Shown here piece by piece: positions 1-8,188 of a DNA stretch of 64,000 bases. The notes beneath the pieces are model-generated. The model saw nothing but the letters and a program-made list of their open reading frames with translations, was not told the origin of the DNA and searched no databases. The position numbers were made by a program, and so were the translations under genes. This DNA comes from Dryocola sp051297175. GTDB lineage: Bacteria > Pseudomonadota > Gammaproteobacteria > Enterobacterales > Enterobacteriaceae. The stretch spans positions 248,001 through 312,000 of the forward strand of contig NZ_JBINNY010000001.1 in assembly GCF_051297175.1 (NCBI RefSeq), written 5' to 3'. The first letter of the stretch is position 1. Each line of letters starts with the position of its first letter.

Positions 1-376
1 GGACGCTGCACAGATAGTTATTGGCGCAGGGATAAATCTGGCGATGCGTAACGTTGCGACAGATGTCATTAACCAGGGGTGGATCAACCTTCAGGAGGCG
101 GGCATTAATATCGACCGAAATGCGCTGGCGATCACTCTTATCCGCGAATTACGTACAGCCTTGAGCTTATTTGAACAAGAAAGCCTTGTGCCATTCCTCA
201 CCCGCTGGGAATCACTTGATAATTATGCTAATCGGCAGGTGAAGTTAATTATTGGCGATAGAGAAATATTTGGTATTGCCAGAGGTATTAACGAGCAGGG
301 CGCTTTACTATTAGAACAGGATGGCGTTATTAAACCCTGGGTTGGTGGGGAAATATCGCTTCGTGGTGTAAATTAA
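1..376 (+). CDS. birA: BirA, biotin-protein ligase / biotin operon repressor (C-terminal part)
   Basis: This is the last 124 codons of birA; the frame is open from base 2 and the 5' part lies outside the window. BirA activates biotin to biotinyl-AMP, transfers it to the AcCoA carboxylase carrier protein, and represses the biotin operon. The visible part holds the end of the catalytic domain (IVIGAGIN near the start) and the small C-terminal domain, ending in the conserved stretch KLIIGDREIFG...GALLLEQDG...GGEISLR, as in E. coli BirA. Only the final few residues differ in kind. It converges on coaA and the two share a terminator. The assignment is firm; the start is not visible. Confidence 0.95.
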   Translation, partial: DAAQIVIGAGINLAMRNVATDVINQGWINLQEAGINIDRNALAITLIRELRTALSLFEQESLVPFLTRWESLDNYANRQVKLIIGDREIFGIARGINEQGALLLEQDGVIKPWVGGEISLRGVN

Positions 377-383
377 ATTAAGA

Positions 384-406
384 GGGGGATATTATCCCCC
401 CTTTTT
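384..406. terminator. Bidirectional intrinsic terminator between birA and coaA
   Basis: GGGGGAT (384-390) pairs with ATCCCCC (394-400) around a 3-nt loop and is followed by CTTTTT. It lies between the convergent stops of birA and coaA. The plus-strand U-run is the clearer one. Confidence 0.8.
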
Positions 407-407
407 A

Positions 408-1358
408 CTATTTACGTAACCGTACGCTTTCTACAGCATGGTTTGCGCTTTTTGTCATGATAAGACTGGCGCGTTCGCGAGTTGGCAGAATATTCTCTTT
501 TAGATTCATCCAGTTGATCTCCTTCCAGAGCTGCATGGCGATATTTACCGCTTCATCTTCCGATAGTTTCGCATAACTATGGAAATAAGAGTCAGGATCG
601 GTAAACGCGCCTTCACGGAACTTCAGGAAACGAGTTATATACCAGTCCTGCAGTAATTCTTCTGGAGCATCGACATAGATAGAGAAGTCGACAAAATCGG
701 ATACAAATACGTGGTGCGGATCGTGCGGATAATCCATCCCACTTTGTAATACATTCAAACCTTCGAGAATGAGAATATCCGGTTGGGCAACGGTTTTATC
801 GCCATCGGGAATAACGTCATAAATAAGATGAGAATATACCGGCGCGGTTACGTTAGTGGCTCCTGACTTCAGATCGGACACAAACTTTACCAAGCGATGC
901 ATATCATAAGACTGCGGAAAACCTTTCTTCTTCATCAAGTTGCGTTCTTTAAGCACCTTGTTTGGATGAAGAAAACCATCGGTAGTGATCAGTTCAACCT
1001 GGCGATGTTCTGGCCAGCGACTTAGCAATGCTTGCAGTACGCGCGCGGTCGTACTTTTACCCACTGCAACGCTGCCCGCGATACTAATTATGTACGGGAT
1101 ACGCTGCCCATTAGTGCCGAGAAATTGCTCAAGCACGGCCTGGCGGCGTAAATTTGAACTGATATAGAAATTCAACAAACGCGAAAGCGGCAGATAAATT
1201 TCTGCTACCTCATCGAGGGAAAGATCTTCATTGATGCCTTTCAACCGCGCTACTTCTCCTTCGGTCAGCGTCATCGGCACTGAGTCTCGTAAGGCTGCCC
1301 ATTGGTTTCGGTTGAACTGCAGATAAGGGGTCGTCAACATTTGCTCTTTATTACTCAT
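408..1358 (-). CDS. coaA: Pantothenate kinase, type I (CoaA)
   Basis: CoaA phosphorylates pantothenate with ATP, the first and rate-controlling step of coenzyme A synthesis, and is feedback-inhibited by CoA. The product is 316 residues, the E. coli length, and nearly identical along its whole length. The Walker A loop GSVAVGKS lies at about residues 95-102, and the conserved TTDGFLHPN and ILEGLNVLQ stretches follow. I place the start at the ATG giving MSNKEQ, matching E. coli MSIKEQ; an in-frame ATG two codons upstream (base 1364) is possible but would add only two residues. It is a single gene convergent with birA, with its promoter in 1359-1520. Confidence 0.97.
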   Translation of the reverse strand: MSNKEQMLTTPYLQFNRNQWAALRDSVPMTLTEGEVARLKGINEDLSLDEVAEIYLPLSRLLNFYISSNLRRQAVLEQFLGTNGQRIPYIISIAGSVAVGKSTTARVLQALLSRWPEHRQVELITTDGFLHPNKVLKERNLMKKKGFPQSYDMHRLVKFVSDLKSGATNVTAPVYSHLIYDVIPDGDKTVAQPDILILEGLNVLQSGMDYPHDPHHVFVSDFVDFSIYVDAPEELLQDWYITRFLKFREGAFTDPDSYFHSYAKLSEDEAVNIAMQLWKEINWMNLKENILPTRERASLIMTKSANHAVESVRLRK

Positions 1359-1510
1359 AAGCATGTTTCTGCCTGTAATTCAGGACAAAATGAACGTTAA
1401 ACGCGGACTGAGGAAATGCAACCAATCTCAGATAATCAAAGGCGCGCAACGTATTTTACGTTTCAACAATGGGCAGGAGGGTAACACCAGATGGAGGAGA
1501 ATAATAAGAA

Positions 1511-1554
1511 AAAAACAACAACGTGATGCGCTTGGGAAGCACCATCACGTTTTT
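1511..1554 (-). terminator. Intrinsic terminator downstream of the acetyltransferase gene
   Basis: GTGATG-C-GCTT (1523-1533) pairs with AAGC-AC-CATCAC (1537-1548) around a GGG loop. Read on the minus strand it is followed by a T-rich tail made of the complement of 1511-1521; on the plus strand it is followed by TTTTT. It lies just past the stop of the minus-strand gene at 1563. Confidence 0.75.
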
Positions 1555-1562
1555 AGAATGGG

Positions 1563-2114
1563 TTAACTCGCGATTGCATGCTCGTGTTGGTTTACTGCGA
1601 ATAAACGTTTGTAGTAGATAACAGCAGGATGATAAAAGCCATCCTGGCTGCGCACATAATCGGGTAGCTCCCCCAGGCAGCGGTAACCCTGTGCGCGGTA
1701 AAATGCTTCTGCGGGCGTGCCTGCCTGGATATCCAGAAAAAGTAATCCGCGATGATGAGTATGAGCTGCCTGCTCTAGTGTCGAAATTAGCTGCCTGCCA
1801 ATACCCTTTCTACGCATTCTGCTATGAACCAGAAGAGATTTAATGGTTGCACGATTCAAACCATCTGGTTCATCACACAGTTCAAGGCGTACCATCCCCA
1901 TAAGCCCATGTTCATCTCGTGCAATCCACATCTTGAGCTCGCCATTGTCTATCGATCCCCTCAATCGATAAAAAGTGCTCTCTGCTTCTTCGCGGGAGAG
2001 AGAGTGCTGGTAGCCAACAGAAGCTCCGCCAGCAACCGAATCGAGAAGTAACGTCGCGAGTTCCCGATAGTAGATTGGTAGTGTGGCAGCATTTAACGGA
2101 ACAATTTTCATCAT
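1563..2114 (-). CDS. GNAT-family N-acetyltransferase, substrate unknown
   Basis: A 183-residue protein with the GNAT fold signature. The acetyl-CoA pyrophosphate-binding loop reads RRKGIG at residues 101-106 within motif A (IKSLLVHSRMRRKGIG), followed by the usual helix and, near residue 150, AEAFYRAQGY, the typical C-terminal GNAT segment. The family moves an acetyl group from acetyl-CoA to an amine, but nothing here identifies the acceptor. The start is ATG-ATG behind GGAGGAGAG. E. coli has no gene at this place between coaA and the thrU tRNA cluster, so I regard it as an accessory gene of this lineage. It has its own terminator and appears monocistronic. Confidence 0.85.
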   Translation of the reverse strand: MMKIVPLNAATLPIYYRELATLLLDSVAGGASVGYQHSLSREEAESTFYRLRGSIDNGELKMWIARDEHGLMGMVRLELCDEPDGLNRATIKSLLVHSRMRRKGIGRQLISTLEQAAHTHHRGLLFLDIQAGTPAEAFYRAQGYRCLGELPDYVRSQDGFYHPAVIYYKRLFAVNQHEHAIAS

Positions 2115-2444
2115 CTACTCTCCTCCAAGTGTTTATATGAGCTTTGCAATAAGCGATCCATGCTGCATATGCCCGTGCTACAGAGAAGAAGGTCTACATT
2201 GGCGTTAGATTGCCCAAAACTGGAGCAAGAAATGATATTGGATGCTCTTTGAGAGTGCGCTGTAGCCGAATATCGCTGAGTTGGCTATTACGTAGATACT
2301 TCTTCGCGGCGAAAAACCTGACCCTTACGGTGCTTTATTCGTCAATTATTCGATATGTCGCGCAAAATGTGAGCGGTAATGCATTTTATACGATTTTTTT
2401 GTTGCATAGCGGCGTCTGTCTTCCTAGAATGCGCGCTACTTGAT
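2115..2444. other. Intergenic region with the tRNA-tufB promoter
   Basis: These 330 bases hold no gene I can support. The left part must carry the promoter of the minus-strand acetyltransferase gene. The right part is AT-rich and ends in the tRNA operon promoter; runs such as ATTCGTCAATTATTCG upstream of it fit an UP element or Fis-binding region, as is known for this operon in E. coli, but I cannot define single sites. Confidence 0.6.
2402..2430 (+). promoter_or_regulatory. Sigma70 promoter of the thrU-tyrU-glyT-thrT-tufB operon
   Basis: A -35 box TTGCAT (2402-2407), a 17-bp spacer and a -10 box TAGAAT (2425-2430) stand 14 bases before the first tRNA. They are followed by GCGCGC, a GC-rich discriminator typical of stable RNA promoters under stringent (ppGpp) control. 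The stringent inference rests on that feature alone. Confidence 0.8.
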
Positions 2445-2520
<76 letters not shown>

Positions 2521-2530
2521 TCAAGTGCCT

Positions 2531-2615
<85 letters not shown>

Positions 2616-2734
2616 TTTTAAGGCGACGCTTCGCGAAGCCCGAGACGATTAGCTCCAGGCGAGTCGGCTCGAATACTGAGAGGTTTCCTCTCATATTCAA
2701 TACAGAATTAAAGCAGGTAGCCGAGTTCCAGGAT

Positions 2735-2809
<75 letters not shown>

Positions 2810-2814
2810 GATGT

Positions 2815-2890
2815 GCTGATATAGCTCAGTTGGTAGAGCGCACCCTTGGTAAGGGTGAGGTCGGCAGTTCGAATCTGCCTATCAGCACCA
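2815..2890 (+). tRNA. thrT: tRNA-Thr (anticodon GGT)
   Basis: A 76-nt cloverleaf from GCTGATA to TATCAGCACCA, five bases after tRNA-Gly. The anticodon loop CTTGGTA gives GGT, which reads ACC and ACU. It is the last tRNA before the EF-Tu gene, with which it is cotranscribed. Confidence 0.97.
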
Positions 2891-3000
2891 CTTCTATTCT
2901 CCTCCCTGTTCTTCTTCTGTTATGAATTCAGCAAATTCAGGCATTTGCCTGGTTGATGTGGTGATACCACCGATTTATCCGTGTCTTAGAGGGACAATCG

Positions 3001-4185
3001 ATGTCTAAAGAAAAGTTTGAACGTACAAAACCGCACGTTAACGTCGGTACTATCGGCCACGTTGACCATGGTAAAACAACGCTGACCGCTGCAATCACTA
3101 CCGTTCTGGCTAAAACCTACGGCGGTGCTGCTCGCGCATTCGACCAGATCGATAACGCGCCAGAAGAAAAGGCTCGTGGTATCACCATCAACACTTCCCA
3201 CGTTGAATATGACACCCCGACTCGTCACTACGCGCACGTTGACTGCCCAGGGCACGCCGACTACGTTAAAAACATGATCACCGGTGCTGCTCAGATGGAC
3301 GGCGCTATTCTGGTTGTTGCTGCGACTGATGGCCCTATGCCACAGACCCGTGAGCACATCCTGCTGGGTCGTCAGGTAGGCGTTCCTTACATCATCGTGT
3401 TCCTGAACAAATGTGACATGGTTGATGACGAAGAGCTGCTGGAACTGGTAGAAATGGAAGTTCGTGAACTTCTGTCTCAGTATGATTTCCCGGGCGACGA
3501 CACTCCAATCGTTCGCGGTTCTGCTCTGAAAGCGCTGGAAGGCGAAGCTGAGTGGGAAGCGAAAATCATCGAACTGGCTGGCTACCTGGACTCTTACATC
3601 CCAGAACCAGAGCGTGCTATCGACAAGCCGTTCCTGCTGCCAATCGAAGACGTATTCTCCATCTCCGGCCGTGGTACTGTTGTTACCGGTCGTGTAGAGC
3701 GCGGTATCGTTAAAGTTGGTGAAGAAGTTGAAATCGTTGGTATCAAAGATACTGCGAAATCTACCTGTACCGGCGTTGAAATGTTCCGCAAACTGCTGGA
3801 CGAAGGCCGTGCTGGTGAGAACGTTGGTGTTCTGCTGCGTGGTATCAAACGTGAAGAAATCGAACGTGGTCAGGTACTGGCTAAGCCAGGCTCTATCAAG
3901 CCACACACCAAGTTCGAATCTGAAGTTTATATCCTGTCCAAAGACGAAGGCGGCCGTCATACTCCGTTCTTCAAAGGCTACCGTCCACAGTTCTACTTCC
4001 GTACAACTGACGTGACTGGTACCATCGAACTGCCAGAAGGCGTTGAGATGGTAATGCCGGGCGACAACATCAAAATGGTTGTTACCCTGATCCACCCAAT
4101 CGCAATGGACGACGGTCTGCGTTTCGCAATCCGTGAAGGCGGCCGTACCGTTGGTGCTGGCGTCGTTGCTAAAGTTCTTAGCTAA
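3001..4185 (+). CDS. tufB: Elongation factor Tu (second copy position, TufB)
   Basis: EF-Tu carries aminoacyl-tRNA to the ribosome as a GTP complex. The 394-residue product has the E. coli length. The GTPase signatures are all visible: GHVDHGKT (residues 19-26), the switch I segment RGITINTSHVEY, DCPGH (about 81-85) and NKCD (about 136-139), followed by the two beta-barrel domains. GAGGGAC precedes the ATG. The gene ends the tRNA operon, which marks it as tufB; tufA normally lies in the str operon outside this window. Codon use is strongly biased to the preferred codons of highly expressed enteric genes. Confidence 0.98.
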   Translation: MSKEKFERTKPHVNVGTIGHVDHGKTTLTAAITTVLAKTYGGAARAFDQIDNAPEEKARGITINTSHVEYDTPTRHYAHVDCPGHADYVKNMITGAAQMDGAILVVAATDGPMPQTREHILLGRQVGVPYIIVFLNKCDMVDDEELLELVEMEVRELLSQYDFPGDDTPIVRGSALKALEGEAEWEAKIIELAGYLDSYIPEPERAIDKPFLLPIEDVFSISGRGTVVTGRVERGIVKVGEEVEIVGIKDTAKSTCTGVEMFRKLLDEGRAGENVGVLLRGIKREEIERGQVLAKPGSIKPHTKFESEVYILSKDEGGRHTPFFKGYRPQFYFRTTDVTGTIELPEGVEMVMPGDNIKMVVTLIHPIAMDDGLRFAIREGGRTVGAGVVAKVLS

Positions 4186-4219
4186 TCGCTGATAACATTT
4201 GACGCAATGCGCAAGGAAA

Positions 4220-4242
4220 GGGCATCATTTGATGCCCTTTTT
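4220..4242 (+). terminator. Terminator after tufB
   Basis: GGGCATC (4220-4226) pairs with GATGCCC (4231-4237) around an ATTT loop, followed directly by TTTTT. It separates the tRNA-tufB operon from secE-nusG. Confidence 0.9.
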
Positions 4243-4420
4243 GTACGCTCTCGATACAGAACCTGGCTCATCAGTGATTTTTTACTCATAATCATTGCTG
4301 AGACAGGCTCTGAAGATGGCGTTTATACCGAATAGCGCCTGAAAAGAGCAATTCGGTTTGGTTTTGCCTCGCATCTGCGGGGCAAAAATGTTTGTCTGAT
4401 TTATTGTGACAGGTTGGTTT

Positions 4421-4804
4421 ATGAGTGCGAATACCGAAGCTCACGGAAGCGGGCGCGGCCTGGAAACGATGAAATGGCTGGTTGTCGCCGTTCTGCTGAT
4501 TCTGGCGATCGTGGGTAACTACATTTATCGTGATGTGACCTTGCCTTTGCGTGCCCTGGCAGTGGTTATTATGATTGCTGCAGCGGGTGGTGTCGCGCTG
4601 TTGACGACGAAAGGCAAAGCGACAGTTGCTTTCGCCCGTGAAGCGAGAACCGAAGTACGTAAAGTGATTTGGCCTACTCGCCAGGAAACATTGCACACCA
4701 CCTTAATCGTGGCAGCAGTTACTGCTGTAATGTCACTGATTCTGTGGGGGCTGGATGGTATTTTGGTCCGTCTGGTTTCTTTTATTACTGGCCTGAGGTT
4801 CTAA
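4421..4804 (+). CDS. secE: SecE, preprotein translocase subunit
   Basis: SecE is the small essential subunit that clamps the SecY channel in the inner membrane. The product is 127 residues, as in E. coli, with three hydrophobic membrane segments (about residues 19-37, 44-62 and 93-120). The conserved cytoplasmic amphipathic helix lies between the second and third, with AREARTEVRKVIWPTRQE, the family signature. I chose the ATG giving MSANTE, which matches E. coli, rather than the in-frame ATG five codons upstream; ACAGG lies a short way upstream. nusG follows after one base, and the two form an operon. Confidence 0.97.
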   Translation: MSANTEAHGSGRGLETMKWLVVAVLLILAIVGNYIYRDVTLPLRALAVVIMIAAAGGVALLTTKGKATVAFAREARTEVRKVIWPTRQETLHTTLIVAAVTAVMSLILWGLDGILVRLVSFITGLRF

Positions 4805-4805
4805 G

Positions 4806-5351
4806 ATGTCTGAAGCCCCTAAAAAGCGCTGGTACGTCGTTCAGGCGTTTTCCGGTTTTGAAGGCCGCGTAGCCACTTCGCTGCGTGAGCATATCAAATT
4901 GCACAACATGGAAGAGTTATTTGGCGAAGTCATGGTGCCGACCGAAGAAGTGGTCGAAATCCGTGGTGGCCAGCGTCGCAAAAGCGAACGCAAATTCTTC
5001 CCGGGCTATGTGCTGGTCCAAATGGTTATGAACGATGCGAGCTGGCACCTTGTGCGTAGCGTTCCGCGCGTTATGGGTTTCATTGGCGGCACGTCTGACC
5101 GTCCGGCTCCAATTAGCGATAAAGAAGTTGATGCGATTATGAACCGCCTGCAGCAGGTTGGTGATAAGCCGCGTCCTAAAACGCTATTCGAACCGGGTGA
5201 AATGGTTCGTGTTAGCGATGGTCCGTTTGCTGACTTTAACGGCGTAGTAGAAGAAGTAGATTACGAAAAGAGCCGCTTGAAGGTTTCTGTATCTATCTTC
5301 GGTCGTGCTACACCGGTCGAACTGGATTTTGCTCAGGTCGAAAAAGCCTGA
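4806..5351 (+). CDS. nusG: NusG, transcription elongation factor
   Basis: NusG binds the RNA polymerase clamp, suppresses pausing, and links polymerase to Rho or to ribosomal protein S10. The product is 181 residues. The N-terminal NGN domain occupies about residues 1-120 (start MSEAPKKRWYVVQAFSG) and the C-terminal KOW domain about 125-181 (GEMVRVSDGPFADFNGVVEE). The ATG follows the secE stop after a single base, and TGAGG lies upstream inside secE, so translation is likely coupled. It sits beside the rpoBC region whose product it binds. Confidence 0.98.
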   Translation: MSEAPKKRWYVVQAFSGFEGRVATSLREHIKLHNMEELFGEVMVPTEEVVEIRGGQRRKSERKFFPGYVLVQMVMNDASWHLVRSVPRVMGFIGGTSDRPAPISDKEVDAIMNRLQQVGDKPRPKTLFEPGEMVRVSDGPFADFNGVVEEVDYEKSRLKVSVSIFGRATPVELDFAQVEKA

Positions 5352-5389
5352 TAGCCAGGTTGTAAAAGCAGCGATTATTCGTTGCACAG

Positions 5390-5428
5390 GGCGCGAGATT
5401 GGAATACAATTTCGCGCCTTTTGTTTTT
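5390..5428 (+). terminator. Terminator after secE-nusG
   Basis: GGCGCGA (5390-5396) pairs with TCGCGCC (5412-5418), followed by TTTTGTTTTT. It separates nusG from the rplK promoter and leader. Confidence 0.85.
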
Positions 5429-5462
5429 ATGTGTCTTGTATACCTGAAGACAATTTATTCAC

Positions 5463-5506
5463 GGGGAGCCTCATTGAGGCGCTATAACCCACTAGAGGAA
5501 ATTTAG
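5463..5506 (+). promoter_or_regulatory. L1-binding leader upstream of rplK
   Basis: GGGGAGCCTCATTGAGGCGC directly before rplK forms a small hairpin (GCCTC 5468-5472 with GAGGC 5476-5480). It matches the position and sequence type of the E. coli L11 leader, where free ribosomal protein L1 binds and blocks translation of rplK-rplA. The function is inferred from E. coli. Confidence 0.7.
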
Positions 5507-5935
5507 ATGGCTAAGAAAGTCCAAGCCTACGTCAAGCTGCAAGTTGCAGCTGGTATGGCGAACCCAAGTCCACCAGTTGGTCCAGCTCTGGGTCAGCAGG
5601 GTGTTAACATCATGGAATTCTGTAAAGCGTTCAACGCAAAAACTGATTCCATCGAAAAAGGTCTGCCAATTCCGGTTGTTATTACCGTTTACGCTGACCG
5701 TTCTTTCACTTTCGTTACTAAGACCCCACCGGCTGCAGTTCTGCTCAAGAAAGCTGCTGGCATCAAGTCTGGTTCCGGTAAGCCGAACAAAGACAAAGTG
5801 GGTAAAGTGACCCGTGCTCAGGTGCGTGAAATCGCAGAAACCAAAGCTGCGGACATGACTGGTTCTGACGTTGAAGCGATGACTCGCTCTATCGAAGGTA
5901 CTGCTCGTTCCATGGGCCTGGTAGTGGAGGATTAA
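5507..5935 (+). CDS. rplK: 50S ribosomal protein L11
   Basis: L11 forms the GTPase-associated centre with the L10-L7/L12 stalk and is needed for RelA activation. The product is 142 residues, as in E. coli. The N-terminal domain carries the proline-rich stretch NPSPPVGPALGQQGVNIMEF at about residues 20-39, the thiopeptide-binding side, and the C-terminal domain binds 23S rRNA. AGAGGAA precedes the ATG. rplA follows after three bases, and the pair is translationally coupled, so L1 binding to the leader controls both. Confidence 0.98.
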   Translation: MAKKVQAYVKLQVAAGMANPSPPVGPALGQQGVNIMEFCKAFNAKTDSIEKGLPIPVVITVYADRSFTFVTKTPPAAVLLKKAAGIKSGSGKPNKDKVGKVTRAQVREIAETKAADMTGSDVEAMTRSIEGTARSMGLVVED

Positions 5936-5938
5936 GAA

Positions 5939-6643
5939 ATGGCTAAACTGACCAAGCGCATGCGCGTGATCCGTGACAAAGTTGATGCGACTAAACAGTA
6001 CGACATCAACGAAGCCGTTGCTTTGCTCAAAGAGCTGGCCACTGCTAAATTCGTAGAAAGCGTTGACGTTGCTGTTAACCTCGGCATCGACGCTCGTAAA
6101 TCTGACCAGAACGTTCGCGGTGCAACTGTACTGCCACACGGTACTGGCCGTTCAGTTCGCGTAGCCGTATTTGCTCAGGGCCCTAACGCTGAAGCAGCTA
6201 AAGCTGCTGGCGCAGAGCTGGTAGGTATGGAAGATCTGGCTGACCAGATCAAAAAAGGCGAAATGAACTTCGACGTTGTTATCGCATCTCCAGATGCAAT
6301 GCGCGTTGTTGGCCAACTGGGCCAGGTTCTGGGTCCACGTGGCCTGATGCCTAACCCGAAAGTTGGTACTGTAACCCCTAACGTTGCTGAAGCGGTTAAG
6401 AACGCTAAAGCTGGTCAGGTTCGTTACCGTAACGACAAAAACGGCATCATTCACACTACCATCGGTAAAGTGGACTTTGACGCTGACAAACTGAAAGAAA
6501 ACCTGGAATCCCTGCTGGTTGCGTTGAAAAAAGCGAAACCTTCTCAGGCTAAAGGCGTTTTCATCAAGAAAGTTAGCCTGTCCACCACCATGGGTGCAGG
6601 TGTTGCGATCGACCAGTCTGGTCTGAACGCGGTGGCGAATTAA
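5939..6643 (+). CDS. rplA: 50S ribosomal protein L1
   Basis: L1 forms the mobile stalk at the ribosomal E site and represses its own operon by binding the rplK leader. The product is 234 residues, the E. coli length, and nearly identical to it, with the conserved segment VLGPRGLMPNPKVGTV at about residues 128-143. The ATG lies three bases after the rplK stop with GGAGG overlapping the end of rplK. Codon use is that of a highly expressed gene. Confidence 0.98.
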   Translation: MAKLTKRMRVIRDKVDATKQYDINEAVALLKELATAKFVESVDVAVNLGIDARKSDQNVRGATVLPHGTGRSVRVAVFAQGPNAEAAKAAGAELVGMEDLADQIKKGEMNFDVVIASPDAMRVVGQLGQVLGPRGLMPNPKVGTVTPNVAEAVKNAKAGQVRYRNDKNGIIHTTIGKVDFDADKLKENLESLLVALKKAKPSQAKGVFIKKVSLSTTMGAGVAIDQSGLNAVAN

Positions 6644-6765
6644 TAATCGCTGCTTTACGCGGGCATTCGATTAGTCTAAAATCTTACGCCCGTTGCCTTG
6701 CTTGCAAGGCATACAGAATTTTCGGTTGGAGCCTGGCCTTATCCAGGCCTCCGTCCAAGACCGCA

Positions 6766-6937
6766 GGTGTTTCGCAAGAGACTTAATTTCCTGCGTAGAC
6801 GGTGACAGAACCTGAAGAATATTTTTGATAGTCTTTGGCTTGTTTCTGCTCACCGTATGTCGACGTTCATTATCGTTTTGATAATGAGTGAAGTGAGTTC
6901 CGGGGGTAACCCCGGCTAATATCCAGGAGCAAAGCTA
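6766..6937 (+). promoter_or_regulatory. L10 leader controlling rplJL
   Basis: The 294 bases between rplA and rplJ have no ORF. The distal part (about 6766-6937) closely resembles the E. coli rplJ leader, including the stretch TTTGGCTTGTTTCTGCTCAC and CCAGGAGCAAAGCTAATGG at the start codon. In E. coli this long leader is bound by L10-L7/L12 to repress translation. The exact 5' end is not determinable from the sequence. Confidence 0.55.
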
Positions 6938-7435
6938 ATGGCTTTAAATCTTCAAGACAAACAAGCGATTGTTGCTGAAGTCAGCGAAGTAGCCAAAGGC
7001 GCGCTGTCTGCGGTTGTTGCGGATTCCCGTGGCGTTACCGTAGATAAAATGACTGAACTGCGTAAAGCAGGTCGTGAAGCTGGCGTTTACATGCGTGTTG
7101 TTCGTAACACCCTGCTGCGCCGCGTCGTTGAAGGTACTCAGTTCGAGTGCCTGAAAGACACGTTTGTTGGTCCAACCTTGATTGCATATTCTATGGAACA
7201 CCCGGGCGCTGCTGCTCGTCTGTTCAAAGATTTCGCGAAAGCGAATGCAAAATTCGAGGTTAAAGCTGCAGCCTTTGAAGGTGAGCTGATCCAGGCGGCT
7301 CAGATCGATCGCCTGGCAACTCTGCCAACTTACGATGAAGCAATCGCACGCCTGATGGCAACCATGAAAGAAGCCTCTGCAGGCAAACTGGTTCGCACTC
7401 TGGCTGCTGTACGCGATCAGAAAGAAGCTGCTTAA
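6938..7435 (+). CDS. rplJ: 50S ribosomal protein L10
   Basis: L10 anchors the L7/L12 dimers to the large subunit and, as an L10-L7/L12 complex, represses its own mRNA. The product is 165 residues, the E. coli length. The N-terminal rRNA-binding globular domain (start MALNLQDKQAIVAEVSEVAKGA) is followed by the C-terminal helix that binds L12 dimers (about residues 140-165). AGGAG lies at a good distance before the ATG. It is the first gene of the rplJL-rpoBC transcription unit. Confidence 0.98.
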   Translation: MALNLQDKQAIVAEVSEVAKGALSAVVADSRGVTVDKMTELRKAGREAGVYMRVVRNTLLRRVVEGTQFECLKDTFVGPTLIAYSMEHPGAAARLFKDFAKANAKFEVKAAAFEGELIQAAQIDRLATLPTYDEAIARLMATMKEASAGKLVRTLAAVRDQKEAA

Positions 7436-7501
7436 TAGCGCTTTGTTTTCTAACGCATTTGCTTACGTATAAACTTATTCTGATTTTCAGGAACAATTGT
7501 T

Positions 7502-7864
7502 ATGTCTATCACTAAAGATCAAATCATTGAAGCAGTATCCGCTATGTCTGTAATGGACGTTGTTGAACTGATTTCTGCAATGGAAGAAAAATTCGGTGTT
7601 TCCGCTGCTGCTGCTGTAGCTGTTGCTGCAGGCCCAGCTGAAGCTGCTGAAGAGAAAACTGAATTCGACGTTATTCTGAAAGCTGCTGGCGCTAACAAAG
7701 TTGCCGTTATCAAAGCAGTTCGTGGCGCAACCGGTCTGGGCTTGAAAGAAGCTAAAGACCTGGTAGAAGCTACCGGTGCTATCAAAGAAGGCATCAGCAA
7801 AGATGACGCAGAAGCTCTGAAAAAAGCTCTGGAAGAAGCTGGCGCTGAAGTTGAAGTTAAATAA
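7502..7864 (+). CDS. rplL: 50S ribosomal protein L7/L12
   Basis: L7/L12 is the multi-copy acidic stalk protein that recruits translation GTPases. The product has 120 residues, one fewer than E. coli: the segment before AIKEGISK is shortened. The N-terminal dimerisation domain (1-33), an alanine-rich hinge (about 34-51) and the C-terminal factor-binding domain with GLGLKEAKDLV are plain. CAGGAA precedes the ATG. The gene lies 66 bases after rplJ. Confidence 0.98.
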   Translation: MSITKDQIIEAVSAMSVMDVVELISAMEEKFGVSAAAAVAVAAGPAEAAEEKTEFDVILKAAGANKVAVIKAVRGATGLGLKEAKDLVEATGAIKEGISKDDAEALKKALEEAGAEVEVK

Positions 7865-8188
7865 GCCAACCCTTCCGGTTGCAGCCTGAGAAATTAGGCT
7901 GATGGCTGGTGACTTTTTAGTCACCAGCCTTTTTGCGCTGTAGGGTACCAGTAGCGTTTCACACTGTTTGACTGCTGGTTTCCATTCAATGTTTGTCTCT
8001 ATCGACGACTTAATATACTGCGACTTTCTACACCGGGAGTTCCGGGGTAAAGCGTAGCGAAATGGTTTAAGAGTGATAGAAACAGGTATTGCGGGAAGTG
8101 TTCCACTTTCCGGTCCACAAAATAGTGTTGCACAAACTGTCCCTCCGTCGGGCAGATGGGTCGACTTGTCAGCGAGCTGAGGAACCCT
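7865..8188 (+). other. rplL-rpoB intergenic leader
   Basis: These 324 bases carry the attenuator hairpin described separately and a further stretch without a gene. In E. coli this interval also holds an RNase III processing site; the bases after 8050 contain paired stretches that could serve this purpose, but I cannot fix the cut site. An in-frame ATG at 8156 would extend RpoB by 11 residues and is not used here. Confidence 0.6.
7904..7934 (+). terminator. Attenuator between rplL and rpoB
   Basis: GGCTGGTGACT (7904-7914) pairs perfectly with AGTCACCAGCC (7919-7929) and is followed by TTTTT. This is the partial terminator that in E. coli lets only a fraction of polymerases pass into rpoBC, so that ribosomal proteins exceed polymerase subunits. 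Confidence 0.9.

Noticed and set aside
1363..1566. 67-codon plus-strand frame between coaA and the acetyltransferase gene
   Set aside because: It runs through the coaA promoter region and the terminator at 1511-1554, has no ribosome-binding site and a low-complexity basic composition.
8156..8188. Upstream ATG extending RpoB by 11 residues
   Set aside because: The extension is not part of the conserved N-terminus, and a good ribosome-binding site precedes the ATG at 8189.
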